Shown: positions 23,801 to 35,499 of the stretch, one piece after another
How the letters are laid out: the number at the start of each line of letters is the position of its first letter
Numbering within the stretch: position 1 is the stretch's first letter
From: Stomorhina lunata
Lineage: Eukaryota; Arthropoda; Insecta; Diptera; Rhiniidae
Reading direction: 5' to 3'
NCBI GenBank assembly: GCA_933228675.1
Contig: OW121741.1
Location: forward strand, 137,481,858-137,545,857
DNA length: 64,000 nt
Program-made: the position numbers and the translations under genes
The notes under the pieces: model-generated
Told to the model about the DNA's origin: nothing
What the model saw: only the letters and a program-made list of their open reading frames with translations
Database searches by the model: none

Positions 23801-26330
23801 ATTACAAATTTATCTTACCCGTAGCTAGTGGTGAGGGGTATAGAAATCAAACATTTGATATATGACAAAAATTGTCATTAAAAATATTAACAAAGTTTTG
23901 TTAAGACAATACAGAGATATCCTATAAATAAAATCAAAAGTATTCTTCGTTATGTAGAATACTAATGAATTCATTATTATCCCATGAATTCTAACTTAAT
24001 CGATGTTCATATTCCTATAAATTTTGTAAACTAGCAAATAAAAAATTACTAAACCATTAAATAGCAAAAAGCTGACAAAAATTAAACTATTCTTAATTTT
24101 ATATAAATAAACGTATAGATTTAAAAAATAAAAAAAAAACAATAATAAAATTTTAGAAAATTTTCCAATAGCCCATAAATTCTAGCACATAAACTTATTT
24201 ACTATAAAAAAAAAACAGAAAAAAATCCAAAATCCACTTGCTGACTTGCAACTAAAATTTAGTTGTAAAAAAAAGTAATGCCTTATACACTCACACACTT
24301 ACAAAGGCACCCGCACTTGCAATTTAAAAGCTATCGCCGCACACACAAAAAATGAACAGCAACAGAAATCTATTACTATTTTAGTTATTCACACTGACAC
24401 ATACTAAAGGCAACCGCTGGTAAAAGGCAACAACTAGATAAATCTACAAAACTCCAAATAAAGAGTGCTAACATTACTTTGCCAATGCAGATTTTTACGA
24501 AAAAAGGCAATATCTGCAATATCGGTATGCCAACAAAAAATGGTGGAGATTAATAAGCAACAAAATACAAATTTTTCGGGTAAAAGCTTACTTTAAAGAA
24601 GAAGGAAAGCACTTAGTTTAGCAAGACTGAAATAAGGTTGGTAATTTCTCTACTTTCTAAGAAATTAATTTTAAACTCATGGAAATTTTGTTAGTTTTTT
24701 TCAAATACTCTCTAATTTTTTGCTGGGTTATTCTTAGTTACTGCTCGTTTTCAGTTCGAATGACTCTACTGCACATAAACTAATCCGCAACAGCAATATC
24801 TAAATGCCACCACATACCAATACGCTTTGCATAACTATACAACCATTCGGTTGTTGTTTATTATTATTTTGTGGCTGCAAATGAATTTGAATTCAAAACC
24901 GCAAAAAACAATGAAAACAGCGAAACAGCAAACGAACGAAATAAAAACAAATACTCAAATATTTAAAAACTATATCCGCACACATACACATGCACACACA
25001 CATTCAAATGCTCTGCTTAAAATAACACAGCTAAAAAACCAAAAAAATAAATAAATGTGAAAAAAATATTTTAAACTTTTCTAAAAACAAGCAGAGTTTG
25101 TTCATATTTTTATACTACTCTTTTTTTCATTTTTTGGCTATAAATTTTAAACGGAAATGCGGCGAAAATTGAATTTTATTTACAGCAACAGGAGGAGCAG
25201 CAGCAGTTCAAGAAAAACTTGTATTCTCTACAGCTGTGGCGTTTGTATGTCAGTTTCTATATGAATTTGAATAAATGCAAGTTAAGAATGTGTGTATGGC
25301 TGTGTGTGAGTATGTATGTATTTTTACTATGATGAAGCTGATGATGGTGATAATAAAGATATGTGTAAATGTGTGTGAATATATATTTCTATAAGCGCTG
25401 TGTAAAGCTGCGATTTAACGAAGCGTAAATGCTCTTTTCACGCTTGTTTTACGTATTTCATTTTTTTTTATTTCTTACAATTATTCTTTTACATTTTTTC
25501 ACTCACTATCTCTCGGTTGGCATTTTGATATTTGTATTTCTGCTCTGGTTGTCATCTGTATTAAACTGGGATGGTTACAGATTACACATGCATTCATTTA
25601 GATATTTATACTAATAGTTATAGGTATTTGTACTAACTTTAAAGTTTTCTATTTCAAAGTAACTGTGCAGTTTTGTTTGTCAGATTTAGATTGTCACAGA
25701 AATATGTTACGAATCAATTCGAAATTTAGTTAAAAAAATATATATCATAAAATTCAGTATAAATACATTTTTTTAGAATTTACATTCATTTTAATTGAGT
25801 TAAAAAGTATTCAATTTTTTTATTAAAAGCTTAATCAAGTTACTTTGACTACAAGATCGTTGAATAGTTTTTTTTTTAATTTTTTAACAAAACCCTGTTT
25901 CTATATGCATTTCATAACTTTTTATATTTACTAACTCAAGTGTTTCTTTATTTTTTATTGGCAACTTTATATTTAAAAGATTTTTCCTTTTTTCCTTTTT
26001 TTATTTTAATTTTTTTTGTTTGCTTGGATTTGGAATGCTTTACTTCTATATTTTTCCCTCACTCTTGAAAATCATTGCTTAAATAATAAAATTCATATTT
26101 TTGATTTTTTACCCTATACAAAGCATATCAAGTAAATATCTCACATCTTAGGTTTTCTCAAGCAGAAATTTTAATTTTCTTCATGTCGAAATTTTAAACT
26201 TTTCTACAAAAAAATTCGATTTTGTGCATAAAGAATTTACATTAAATATTCACAGAGAATTTAAAATTTTTATAATGAACATTTATAATTATATGTTAGA
26301 AATTTTTTCATAACCTAAATAAAAGTTTTT
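23801..26330. other. AT-rich region without a supported gene
   Basis: Contains CA-rich tracts near 24290 and 24980-25005, a GGAGGAGCAGCAGCAG tract near 25190 and TG-rich tracts near 25290-25380. The frame at 24827-25054 is K/N/T-rich and encodes the CA tract as HTHAHTHS. It has no conserved motif. A hydrophobic 61-codon frame at 25429-25614 could pass for a membrane segment but is typical of T-rich DNA. Confidence 0.5.
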
Positions 26331-26739
26331 TGATTTACGGTATGATAATATCTGGATTTCCGGTTAAGACATTTTTGGTTTCCGGTTTATATATATTTTT
26401 ATTTTCGGTAAAAACATTTTTGACTTCCGGTACGGACATTTTAAATATCCAGTACTGAGGCATTTTTGGACTTTCGCTATATGTGACCTTTTCCGAAAAA
26501 AAAGTGTGTAAAAATGAAGTCTTTCACATTTTTATCGATTTTCCCATGTTTGTTTGTAGGTTTTATGGTGTAAATAATTTTCTTCAGAAATCTAACTCAT
26601 TTCATCTAATTCTAAACCCTTTAAGGTACCAGAATCCACCCTTAAGTCCAAACCCGTTCTTTAATACCTTTTCTCGGAGAAGGTCACATATGTCGTCATT
26701 GTTTCTGGTACAAAACTTTTATTTCCGGTAAAAAATCAG
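26331..26739. repeat. Degenerate TTCCGGT-ACATTTTTG repeats
   Basis: Several GATTTCCGGTT-AAGACATTTTT units of about 30 bp between 26335 and 26470, then sequence leading into the 24-bp array. The block at about 26500-26547 (GTGTGTAAAAATGAAGTC, then ATCGATTTTCCCA) is repeated at about 27112-27157 inside the start of that array. Confidence 0.5.
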
Positions 26740-29520
26740 AAAATTTTTTATATACATAGAAAATCAAAAAAGTTTATAGAGAATCAGAAAATTTTCTATA
26801 AAAACTCAGAAAATTTTCTAGAGAAAATCAGAAAATTTTCTAAACAGAAAATATTCTATATAGAAAATCAGCAAATTTTCTTTATAGAAAATCAAAAAAT
26901 TTTCTATATAGAAAATCAAAAAATTTTCTTTATAGAAAATCAAAATATTTTCTATATAGAAAATCAAAATATTTTCTATATAGAAAATCAAGAAATTTTC
27001 TATATAGAAAATCAAAGAATTTTCTATATAGAAAATCAAAAAATTTTCTATATAGAAAATCAAAAATTTTTTTATATAGAAAATCAGAAAATTTTTTATA
27101 TAGAAAGAGCGTGTGAAAATAAAGTCTTTCATACATATTTTTTATCGATTTTCCCAGAAAACTTTCGATATAGAAAATCAGAAAATTTTCTTTATAAAAA
27201 ATCAGAAAATTTTCTTTATAAAAAATCAACACATTTTTAGAAAATCCGAAAATTTTCTACAAAAAAACAGAAAATTTTGTTAATAGAAAATTTTCTATAT
27301 AAAAAACCATGAAATTTTCTATATAAAAGATCAAAAAATTTCTATAAAGAAAATCAAAAAATTTTCTATATAGAAAATCAAAAAATTTTCTATATAGAAA
27401 ATCAAAAAATTTTCTATATAGAAAATCAAAAAATTTTCTATATAGAAAATCAAAAAATTTTCTATATAGAAAATCAAAAAATTTTCTATATAGAAAATCA
27501 AAAAATTTTCTATATAGAAAATCAAAAAATTTTCTATATAGAAAATCAAAAAATTTTCTATATAGAAAATCAAAAAATTTTCTATATAGAAAATCAAAAA
27601 ATTTTCTATATAGAAAATCAAAAAATTTTCTATATAGAAAATCAAAAAATTTCTATATAGAAAATCAAAAAATTTTCTATATAGAAAATCAAAAAATTTT
27701 CTATATAGAATATCAAAAAATTTTCTATATAGAAAATCAAAAAATTTTCTATATAGAAAATCAAAAAATTTTCTATATAGAAAATCAAAAAATTTTCTAT
27801 ATAGAAAATCAAAAAATTTTCTATATAGAAAATCAAAAAATTTTCTATATAGAAAATCAAAAAATTTTCTATATAGAAAATCAAAAAATTTTCTATATAG
27901 AAAATCAAAAAATTTTCTATATAGAAAATCAAAAAATTTTCTATATAGAAAATCAAAAAATTTTCTATATAGAAAATCAAAAAATTTTCTATATAGAAAA
28001 TCAAAAAATTTTCTATATAGAAAATCAAAAAATTTTCTATATAGAAAATCAAAAAATTTTCTATATAGAAAATCAAAAAATTTTCTATATAGAAAATCAA
28101 AAAATTTTCTATATACAAAATCAAAAAATTTTCTATATAGAAAATCAAAAAATTTTCTATATAGAAAATCAAAAAATTTTCTATATAGAAAATCAAAAAA
28201 TTTTCTATATAGAAAATCAAAAAATTTTCTATATAGAAAATCAAAAAATTTTCTATATAGAAAATCAAAAAATTTTCTATATAGAAAATCAAAAAATTTT
28301 CTATATAGAAAATCAAAAAATTTTCTATATAGAAAATCAAAAAATTTTCTATATAGAAAATCAAAAAATTTTCTATATAGAAAATCAAAAAATTTTCTAT
28401 ATAGAAAATCAAAAAATTTTCTATATAGAAAATCAAAAAATTTTCTATATAGAAAATCAAAAAATTTTCTATATAGAAAATCAAAAAATTTTCTATATAG
28501 AAAATCAAAAAATTTTCTATATAGAAAATCAAAAAATTTTCTATATAGAAAATCAAAAAATTTTCTATATAGAAAATCAAAAAATTTTCTATATAGAAAA
28601 TCAAAAAATTTTCTATATAGAAAATCAAAAAATTTTCTATATAGAAAATCAAAAAATTTTCTATATAGAAAATCAAAAAATTTTCTATATAGAAAATGAA
28701 AAAATTTTCTATATAGAAAATGAAAAAATTTTCTATATAGAAAATGAAAAAATTTTCTATATAGAAAATGAAAAAATTTTCTATATAGAAAATCAAAAAA
28801 TTTTCTATATAGAAAATCAAAAAATTTTCTATATAGAAAATCAAAAAATTTTCTATATAGAAAATCAAAAAATTTTCTATATAGAAAATCAAAAAATTTT
28901 CTATATAGAAAATCAAAAAATTTTCTATATAGAAAATCAAAAAATTTTCTATATAGAAAATCAAAAAATTTTCTATATAGAAAATCAAAAAATTTTCTAT
29001 ATAGAAAATCAAAAAATTTTCTATATAGAAAATCAAAAAATTTTCTATATAGAAAATCAAAAAATTTTCTATATAGAAAATCAAAAAATTTTCTATATAG
29101 AAAATCAAAAAATTTTCTATATAGAAAATCAAAAAATTTTCTACATAGAAAATCAAAAAATTTTCTATATAGAAAATCAAAAAATTTTCTATATAGAAAA
29201 TCAAAAAATTTTCTATATAGAAAATGAAAAAATTTTCTATATAGAAAATGAAAAAATTTTCTATATAGAAAATCAAAAAATTTTCTATATAGAAAATCAA
29301 AAAATTTTCTATATAGAAAATCAAAAAATTTTCTATATAGAAAATCAAAAAATTTTCTATATAGAAAATCAAAAAATTTTCTATATAGAAAATCAAAAAA
29401 TTTTCTATATAGAAAATCAAAAAATTTTCTATATAGAAAATCAAAAAATTTTCTATATAGAAAATCAAAAAATTTTCTATATAGAAAATCAAAAAATTTT
29501 CTATATAGAAAATCAAAAAC
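26740..29520 (-). repeat. 24-bp minisatellite array
   Basis: About 115 units of period 24: TTTTCTATATAGAAAA plus TCAAAAAA. The palindrome is TTTTCTATATAGAAAA. Units before about 27340 are diverged and those from 27347 to 29515 are almost identical, with about 90 copies. A G-for-C variant (GAAAATGAAAA) forms blocks of four units near 28695-28790 and two units near 29225-29270. Because 24 is a multiple of 3, unbroken reading frames arise; the minus strand reads NFLIFYIE for more than 600 codons. That is a consequence of the repeat period. A one-base deletion near 27648 splits it into two frames. Confidence 0.97.
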
Positions 29521-30866
29521 TCAGAAAATGTTCTTAAAGAAATTTCAAAAATTCTCTACATAAAAAATCAGAAATTTTTCTATATCTTTAAAAATTCTCT
29601 CAAGGCATCTTTGGTGAAAATGAAGACAAAAATATTGTTTGATGAAATAACAAATTTTTCCATACTAAAAATTTCCTTTATCTTTAAAGATTCCTTCAAG
29701 TCGTCTTCACCTTTCTTAAATCTTCCCTTCATACTCTTGATTTTACTTTTAGCATAAATTTTATAAAATATTTTAATTTTTATTATTGAAATATTGTTTG
29801 CAATTGACTGCGTTCAATGGGCGGAAATTGAAAAAATCAAAGGTTTTTTCTTACAATTCATGCTCATACAAAAATATACAATATTTCCTTCTTTTGCCTG
29901 CAGTTTTTGTCGATATGAATAATATTTTTTCAACATCCTTTACGTTTATATTCTTTGTAGTTTTACACATGAATTGATCGTTCATAAATTTCGGTGTGTG
30001 TGAGTGTTTGCAGTAATGCCTGGCTGTGTGTGAATGTATTGAAACTCAATTGTTTGTGCAATATTTTATTTTGCAATAAATTTGATTAAATAACAAATAA
30101 GATTATGGATTTCCTTAATAAAAATAAGTAAAAAAAATAGTCAAAAATTTTTGGAAGAATTAAATGAACTATGATCTTATTTAAAAAAAATATAAGTTAA
30201 ATAAATTTAATGCTTTCAATTAGTTGAAAATTCTTTTGTTGTATTTTTTAATTGTAATTTGTTATATCATTTGAAAATTTTGTATTTTAGGCTAGATTTG
30301 TTATTTTTCTAGCTTATTTAAAAATGGATTTGTTAAATAAATAAACATTTTATTTATTTACCTACCTATTTTATAATTTAAATGTTATTTTATTTTGTGA
30401 TTCCATTTTGTTAAACACAAACATCAACACCATAAAGAGACAAATTCATTTTACAAGTATTTGAGTTTGTGTGCGCCTGAAATTATACTTTATTTTATTC
30501 CACTTTATTGTATTGTTGTTATTGTTTTAAAGTGTGTTTGGTGAGAGTGTGTGTGTTTGTGAATGCGTATGTATCTCTGGCGTTGTTGTAGTTGAAAAAC
30601 CTTTAATTATGCATCATTTAATTTAGTTGACACTATTTGATTTTATTGCAAATGAGGTTAAATTAAGCAAATAACAATAACAATTATTGCCAAATATATG
30701 CTTTACTCTCGATAGTTTTTTTTATGAGCGCCCACTGTTATTATTATTATATACATATTGTACAACTCTACCCTACTCTATTGGGCTCGTGAATGTGTTT
30801 GTAACTCAAAGAGTTAGACCAAAAATATAACGAACTCCAAAACACTTTTTACCTACATTAGTACAT
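29521..30866. other. AT-rich region without a supported gene
   Basis: GTGTGTGAGTGTTTG-type tracts near 29995 and 30540. No frame with recognisable protein motifs. The 63-codon frame at 29786-29977 is not convincing. Confidence 0.5.
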
Positions 30867-31690
30867 TATACCATTCAGGGTATTATAAGTTTGTGCTGAT
30901 GTATGTGACGCATAGAAATATTTGTCTTAGACCCACCTTTTTGTATACTTTTTAGTCGATTTAGCGATGTCAGTCCGTCCGTCGGCTGGATGGACCCCCA
31001 CTTAAAACATGTAATCAAAATACAGGCCCCAATTTTAAAGATAATTTGATGAAATTTGGCACAGATTATTTTTTTGTTATTAGGACCATTGCTATTGAAA
31101 TTCGTCAAAATCGGTTCATTTTTTATGGTACCTCCCATAGGTCTTACTTACCGGAATTGATATCTTTGCCGCAAATTTCAATATTTTGAAATTTAAAACA
31201 AATACTGCTTATCAGGTATGTGATGGAAAACGACCGTTTTCAAATCGATCGATTTTAGATATATTTTTGAGATAATTTTCGGTTGTTTTCCCAAAAAATT
31301 CAAACCAAATGAAAAATTAAATATCAGTCAAAAGGATTAAAGCCAAAATTTGCATTTTTTCTGAGAAATAACCAAAAATTAGCTAAAAAAATATGTCTGA
31401 AATCGATCGATTTGAAAACAAAAAATGTCCATTACCTGTATATAAATTTGAATCACTGTACCAAATTTCGTTGAAATCGGTCCACATTTGACATAGCTCC
31501 CACACAAACTCTTATATCAATACGTACAAAATGAGGCAAACATAAACATATAAGTTTTAAGAAAATGTTTGTATGATGGTAAAATTTAGCAAATATTTGT
31601 TTTTATATATGAAAAATGAACACATTTGACCTTAGTGGTGAAGGTTATCGTACGGTTGGTCTTGGCCGACTATAGCGTTTTCTTACTTGT
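30867..31690 (+). mobile_element. Interspersed repeat family E, copy 4, with nested MITE
   Basis: From TATACCATTCAGGGTATTAT to GACTATAGCGTTTTCTTACT, colinear with copy 3. It is interrupted at 31213-31438 by a TIR element, which sits at the ACTGCTTATATAAA site that is intact in copies 2 and 3. Nesting gives the order: E first, MITE later. The minus-strand frame 30875-31138 is incidental. Confidence 0.85.
31213..31438. mobile_element. 226-bp MITE with CAGGTA inverted termini (MITE-1)
   Basis: Begins CAGGTATGTGATGG and ends CCATTACCTG. About 20 bp inside, both ends carry TTTTCAAATCGATCGATTT in inverted orientation, so the imperfect terminal inverted repeats are about 40 bp. Comparison with uninterrupted family E copies shows the insertion site is within ACTGCTTATATAAA. 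TAT is present on both sides, but a target duplication cannot be fixed because the site is itself repetitive. No coding capacity. Superfamily unassigned. A decayed relative lies at 46777-46955. Confidence 0.85.
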
Positions 31691-31806
31691 TTTTAATTCA
31701 GATTTTCGCAATAGCTTCCACATATAGACTTTTTACGTACCTTTTAAAATGCCCACAAAATCTTACATTTCTTTGGTTAAGCACAGAATAATTATAATTA
31801 TAATTA

Positions 31807-31810
31807 TTAA
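31807..31810. repeat. TTAA at left boundary of 2-kb element
   Basis: TTAA directly before the AGGTAGAAACACAA end. The opposite end is followed by TTAA at 33804-33807. This fits a TTAA-specific (piggyBac-type) target duplication, but TTAA is common in DNA this AT-rich. Confidence 0.35.
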
Positions 31811-32100
31811 AGGTAGAAACACAATTTTGACGAAAGACTAATTTCGTCAAGCACGACGAATTCGGCTTTAAAAATTCGTCTTGTACATTCGTCCATTGAA
31901 CACATTTGAGACGAATAAACGTTGCTGACGCCATTTTTGTTGATTTTTCATTTGCGCAAATTATTTACACTTTCGCGTATATCGCGTATTCTAAAAACTT
32001 TCAATTTTTTTATTTGATTTCTTATTTTATTTTTTAACAAAAGGAATATACCCTACAAGAACATGACCAGTCATTTGACGGATCAACTGACTGGTACTGT

Positions 32101-32118
32101 TGACTGATATATCAGTCA
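32101..32118. repeat. 18-bp perfect palindrome
   Basis: TGACTGATATATCAGTCA is self-complementary and lies in a region with further GACTG and CAGTC copies on both sides (32055-32130). Confidence 0.8.
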
Positions 32119-32272
32119 GCAGTTTCTATCATTTTATTAAGGCAAATATGAAAAAGCTGACCGAAACTTTTGTATACATGTGATTTTGCCTCTCTTTCTT
32201 ACACACGTATTATTCTGCCTCGAGATATGTATATCCGTACCGCTCCCTCTAATAGTTTTTACCTATCAACGC

Positions 32273-32335
32273 TGATGTATATATCGGTCCTGGGTGATTA
32301 GTCAGTCTTGATGTATATATCGGTCACAGGTGATT
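32273..32335 (+). repeat. Direct repeat, about 27 bp, two copies
   Basis: TGATGTATATATCGGTC at 32273-32289 and again at 32309-32325, each followed by (C/A)GGTGATT-like sequence, 36 bp apart. Function unknown. Confidence 0.8.
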
Positions 32336-32414
32336 TTAGTAGTAAAAAAATGTAATTAAACTATTTAAATTGCATAAAAATTTATTTAACAGTAGATTCA
32401 TATAAAATTAATTA

Positions 32415-33293
32415 AATAATATGTTTGTATTGAGTAGAACTTGAAGATTGCCGCAGGTGTTGTCTTTGATTAGACTTTGGAATTAATGCTGGCATTTGTG
32501 GACTGGGAACTGGTACCAGTTCTGGACTGGGTATCATTTGAGGATTGGGTTTAAGGCACTTGACCAGGACCGCCAGGTTAATTACTTTGTTGTAATTGTT
32601 GCTGCAATTGTTGCTGTTGTTGAACATTAAATACACCAACTGGCATGCAGGGAGGCATATTGAGCATTTGATTCAAAGTACCTTGAATTTTGAAAAGAAA
32701 ATTATTTTTATCAATGTTTGAAAATTAAATTCGTATTTAATGCCTTGAGGTCTTGTTGCATTGGACATACCTTGAAAACCCTGCTCTTGGATGCATTTTC
32801 CCTCATAGCACCCACAGGATCACCCTGATTCATGCGAGCATTCATCATTTGATTTAGTTGAGGATGTTGGTACTTGATTGACATTCAGGCCCACCCATTC
32901 ATTTGTTACCTCCAGGACCAGTCATTTGAGGATCATTTATTATTGTCCTGGCCCGATGCCTACAATATTACCCAGTTACTGACCATAGCCTTCAGCATCC
33001 ATAGACAATTGCGGTCTTATGCCCTGGATTTGTTGCATTTGCTGTAGCCTAGGATTTTGTTGATTTAAAGTTTGCTAGAGCTTTGAGACGGGTGCCATTG
33101 GCCCTGGCTGGCTAAATTTTGCAAAGCATTTAGAGGATCCTGCATCATGTTTTGTTGGCCCATCTCAGCCTTTGGTGGAGGAGGTTATTGGGGTCTTCCT
33201 TTATAAAAAACAAACATGAGATATTAAAAATTAAACATTAATCATTCCGGGAAACTTACTCTGAATATATGACTTTCCATAACACTGGATTTT
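32415..33293 (-). pseudogene. Med15: Med15 (Mediator subunit 15) partial, intron-containing pseudogene
   Basis: Read on the minus strand. A short exon (33292-33260) encodes SSVMESHIFR, matching the end of helix 2 of the KIX domain of Med15. It is followed by GTAAGT and a 61-bp intron (33259-33199) ending AAAG. The next segment encodes [14 protein letters not shown] and [13 protein letters not shown], the hallmark motif downstream of the KIX domain in animal Med15. Glutamine-, proline- and methionine-rich segments follow in shifting frames: QNPRLQQMQQIQGIRP near 33030, YQHPQLNQMMNARMNQG near 32860, LNQMLNMPP near 32670 and PNPQMIPSPELVPVPSPQ near 32520. Med15 is the tail subunit that links activators to Mediator. 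The copy is dead: in-frame stops, at least four frameshifts, no N-terminus, the rest of the KIX domain missing between the two exons, and no C-terminal half. A possible second intron lies at about 32682-32770. The retained introns argue against a processed copy. Confidence 0.8.
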
Positions 33294-33803
33294 TATTGTC
33301 ATAAAAAATGTAAAATAAACACAATATTTGACAAAATTTTAATTTGAAAAGCCTTGGACGCTTTTCACAAAATTTTAATTTTTCGTTTTTCAAGTCATAG
33401 TTTTAAAATGTATGCAAGAATGAAACAACTGCAATTATTAATATTGTTTCACTCTGGAATACACAATTATTGTGTCAATGTGTTGATATTTTTTTATCTT
33501 TGTGTTAGTTTCAGTCAGTCATTTCTTGTAGGATATTTAATTAATTTTATTTTAAATAATTATTTTTTGTTTTCAATTTATAAGGTGACCATATTTTACA
33601 AAAACACATATAATTTTTAATATTTTACAACAGAAATAGAAATACAGCCACACTAAACAAGTTTAGTCATCTGCGTATGAAATAAAAATAAACCTATCGC
33701 ACTATTCGACACGCATCTATTGTGAGCACTATCATATAAACCCATGTGTTCTATTTCTAACGACGAATATTTGTTCCGAAAAATTGGTCGTTGTGTTTTA
33801 TAC

Positions 33804-33807
33804 TTAA
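33804..33807. repeat. TTAA at right boundary of 2-kb element
   Basis: TTAA directly after GTGTTTTATAC. Pairs with 31807-31810. Confidence 0.35.
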
Positions 33808-33974
33808 GAAAATTGATAACATAAGAGGGCACCTTATTTTAAATACAAAAGTACGAAATTGAACCAATAAAGGTTCTACGTAAGATAAAAATATGCTGTG
33901 CATTTATTTTTTTCAAAGTTGCATCCGCCAACAAAGTGTTAAAATTTTGTGAATAGGAAAAAATGGAAGTATTT

Positions 33975-34650
33975 TCGATTTTGCCTCAATATTAACCACC
34001 AAGAATCTAAAAGAATCAATTAATAATCCATAAAGTAGTTTCGAAGTTATTGCAATTTGTTCCCAAAAATGCTTGACCTAGATGAAACGCCTAATGCAGG
34101 CAAAAAATTTACTTAAGGATAAAAAAAATTCAAAGAAAGACATGATGTACAACTCTATGACCTGTAAGTACCTAAAAATTGAGTTTTGTTAAAATATAAC
34201 CGAATTTACTTAGTTTTTCATATTAGAAAATTTTAATTTTTCCTCTGGATGGTTCCAAAAATTATTTTTTAATTTTTTTAAAATTTTGTTCAACAATTCT
34301 TAAAAATAATAAATTTGCTTTCCGGTGTCATTAAACACATAATTGGAGTAATAAAATACAAAAATAAAATTAGGTCGATATCTTCAACCGTTTTGTCATA
34401 CCTGCGATTTGAAATCGTAGAATTTCGCGAAAATGTGAACTTAATGTAATTACTTGAGTATAAGCTTGTTAAATTGTTGCAATGTTCAACATAAACATTT
34501 TTCTCCAAACTATATAGAATGTACGGCAAAAATTAACCGTTTATTCCCCGAGGTTAAAGGTCAGAATTTTAAGCTTTTTCATTTTCTATAGGAACATTAT
34601 GGAATATGAAGAATTTATTACCAAATTTTATTTAAAATGTAACCACATAT
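33975..34650 (+). repeat. Interspersed repeat family F3, copy A
   Basis: Colinear with 47390-48026. Shared landmarks are GTTATTGCAATTTGTTCCC near 34050, GTAAGTACCTAAAAATTGAG followed by TTTTGTTAAAATATAA near 34165-34200, AATTTCGCGAAAATG near 34425 and GAGGTTAAAGGTCAG near 34552. The copies are well diverged and share no open frame. The element type is unknown. The minus frame 34290-34529 is not shared as a protein. Confidence 0.6.
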
Positions 34651-35499
34651 TAATTTGTATAAATATTTTGGCTTTTGCTTAAAAAATATGCATACGTTAA
34701 CCCTACGCACACATGGGGACTAAAACTATATAGTTGTAAAATGATTTTCATACATATACTAAAACAAATAAAATAGCCTAAGTGATATCTTACTTTGAGT
34801 CGTATTTATTTGCAAACAAATTATACACGATTGTTTAAATACGGGGACGATATTGTCTATGTGTAGGGTATTTTAATATCGATAATTTTAATTTTTTTTA
34901 TTTTTGTTAAGTTGAGTGTTTGTGTTCATTTGATTGTTCATTTATTTAATTGACATTTAGACACAGCACAAATATGGCATAACAAAAACAATTAAATACA
35001 TTCCTTCTATTTATTCCACTTTTCCCAGCAAGCATTTGTTATAGCGTTATTTCGCAGAAGGAACTATAAAGCGATGAACTTTATTACATATGATATAATT
35101 AGGCGTAGGCACCTGAAGATTTTTTGTAATTTTCGTAAATATGACGATCATTAATGAAACTCGTGAACATGAGTATTAAAAGCATTCAGTTGGAATTTGG
35201 ATTTTAGCAGAGCTGGTCGATGCCGCTTTGTTATAGAAAATACAAAAACAAAATACACAAGAAACAAAATCCAATTTCTAACAAAAAAACATGGTTCGAG
35301 AGAACATAGAAATATAATCTCGAACATTGTTGCCACGACAGTATTATTTTTGGGAATATTATTCGAGACAGAAATAAATTCTAATATTTAACAATTTTAG
35401 ATTTTTAAATAAAAATATTTATAAGACATTTTTGATACGAAAAAATATTCAAAATTAATAATTTGAAAATCAAATGAACTCAAGCCTGATGAAACGTAA
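34651..35499. other. AT-rich region without a supported gene
   Basis: Overlapping opposite-strand frames at 35151-35391 have balanced composition but no recognisable motif, and each is the antisense of the other. Nothing else was found. Confidence 0.45.

Larger units (their letters stand above)
31811..33803. mobile_element. Candidate 2.0-kb TIR element carrying a host gene fragment
   Basis: The left end reads GGTAGAAACACAA, then GACGAAAGACTAATTTCG, then ACATTCGTCC and GAACACAT. The reverse complement of the right end reads GTATAAAACACAA, GACCAATTTTTCGG, ATATTCGTCG and GAACACAT in the same order. The ends are therefore degenerate inverted repeats over about 100-130 bp, and both abut TTAA. Inside are the Med15 pseudogene (minus strand), a palindrome at 32101-32118 and a direct repeat at 32273-32289 and 32309-32325. 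No transposase is visible, so it would be non-autonomous. The frame 31698-31934 (-) crosses the left end and is not supported as a gene. The alternative is an ordinary pseudogene between unrelated, coincidentally similar sequences. Confidence 0.5.

Noticed and set aside
27642..29516. 624-codon minus-strand open frame reading NFLIFYIE repeats
   Set aside because: It is exactly the 24-bp satellite unit translated. A period divisible by three with no stop keeps frames open without selection.
31698..31934. 78-codon minus-strand frame beginning MASATFIR
   Set aside because: It runs across the boundary of the candidate TIR element, overlaps its inverted end and has no recognisable domain.
31811..33803. 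Firm piggyBac assignment from TTAA flanks
   Set aside because: TTAA is frequent in this base composition and the ends do not begin with the CCY typical of piggyBac termini, so it is left as a possibility only.
35151..35391. Pair of opposite-strand frames of about 60 codons
   Set aside because: Each is the antisense of the other, with no domain and no support for either.
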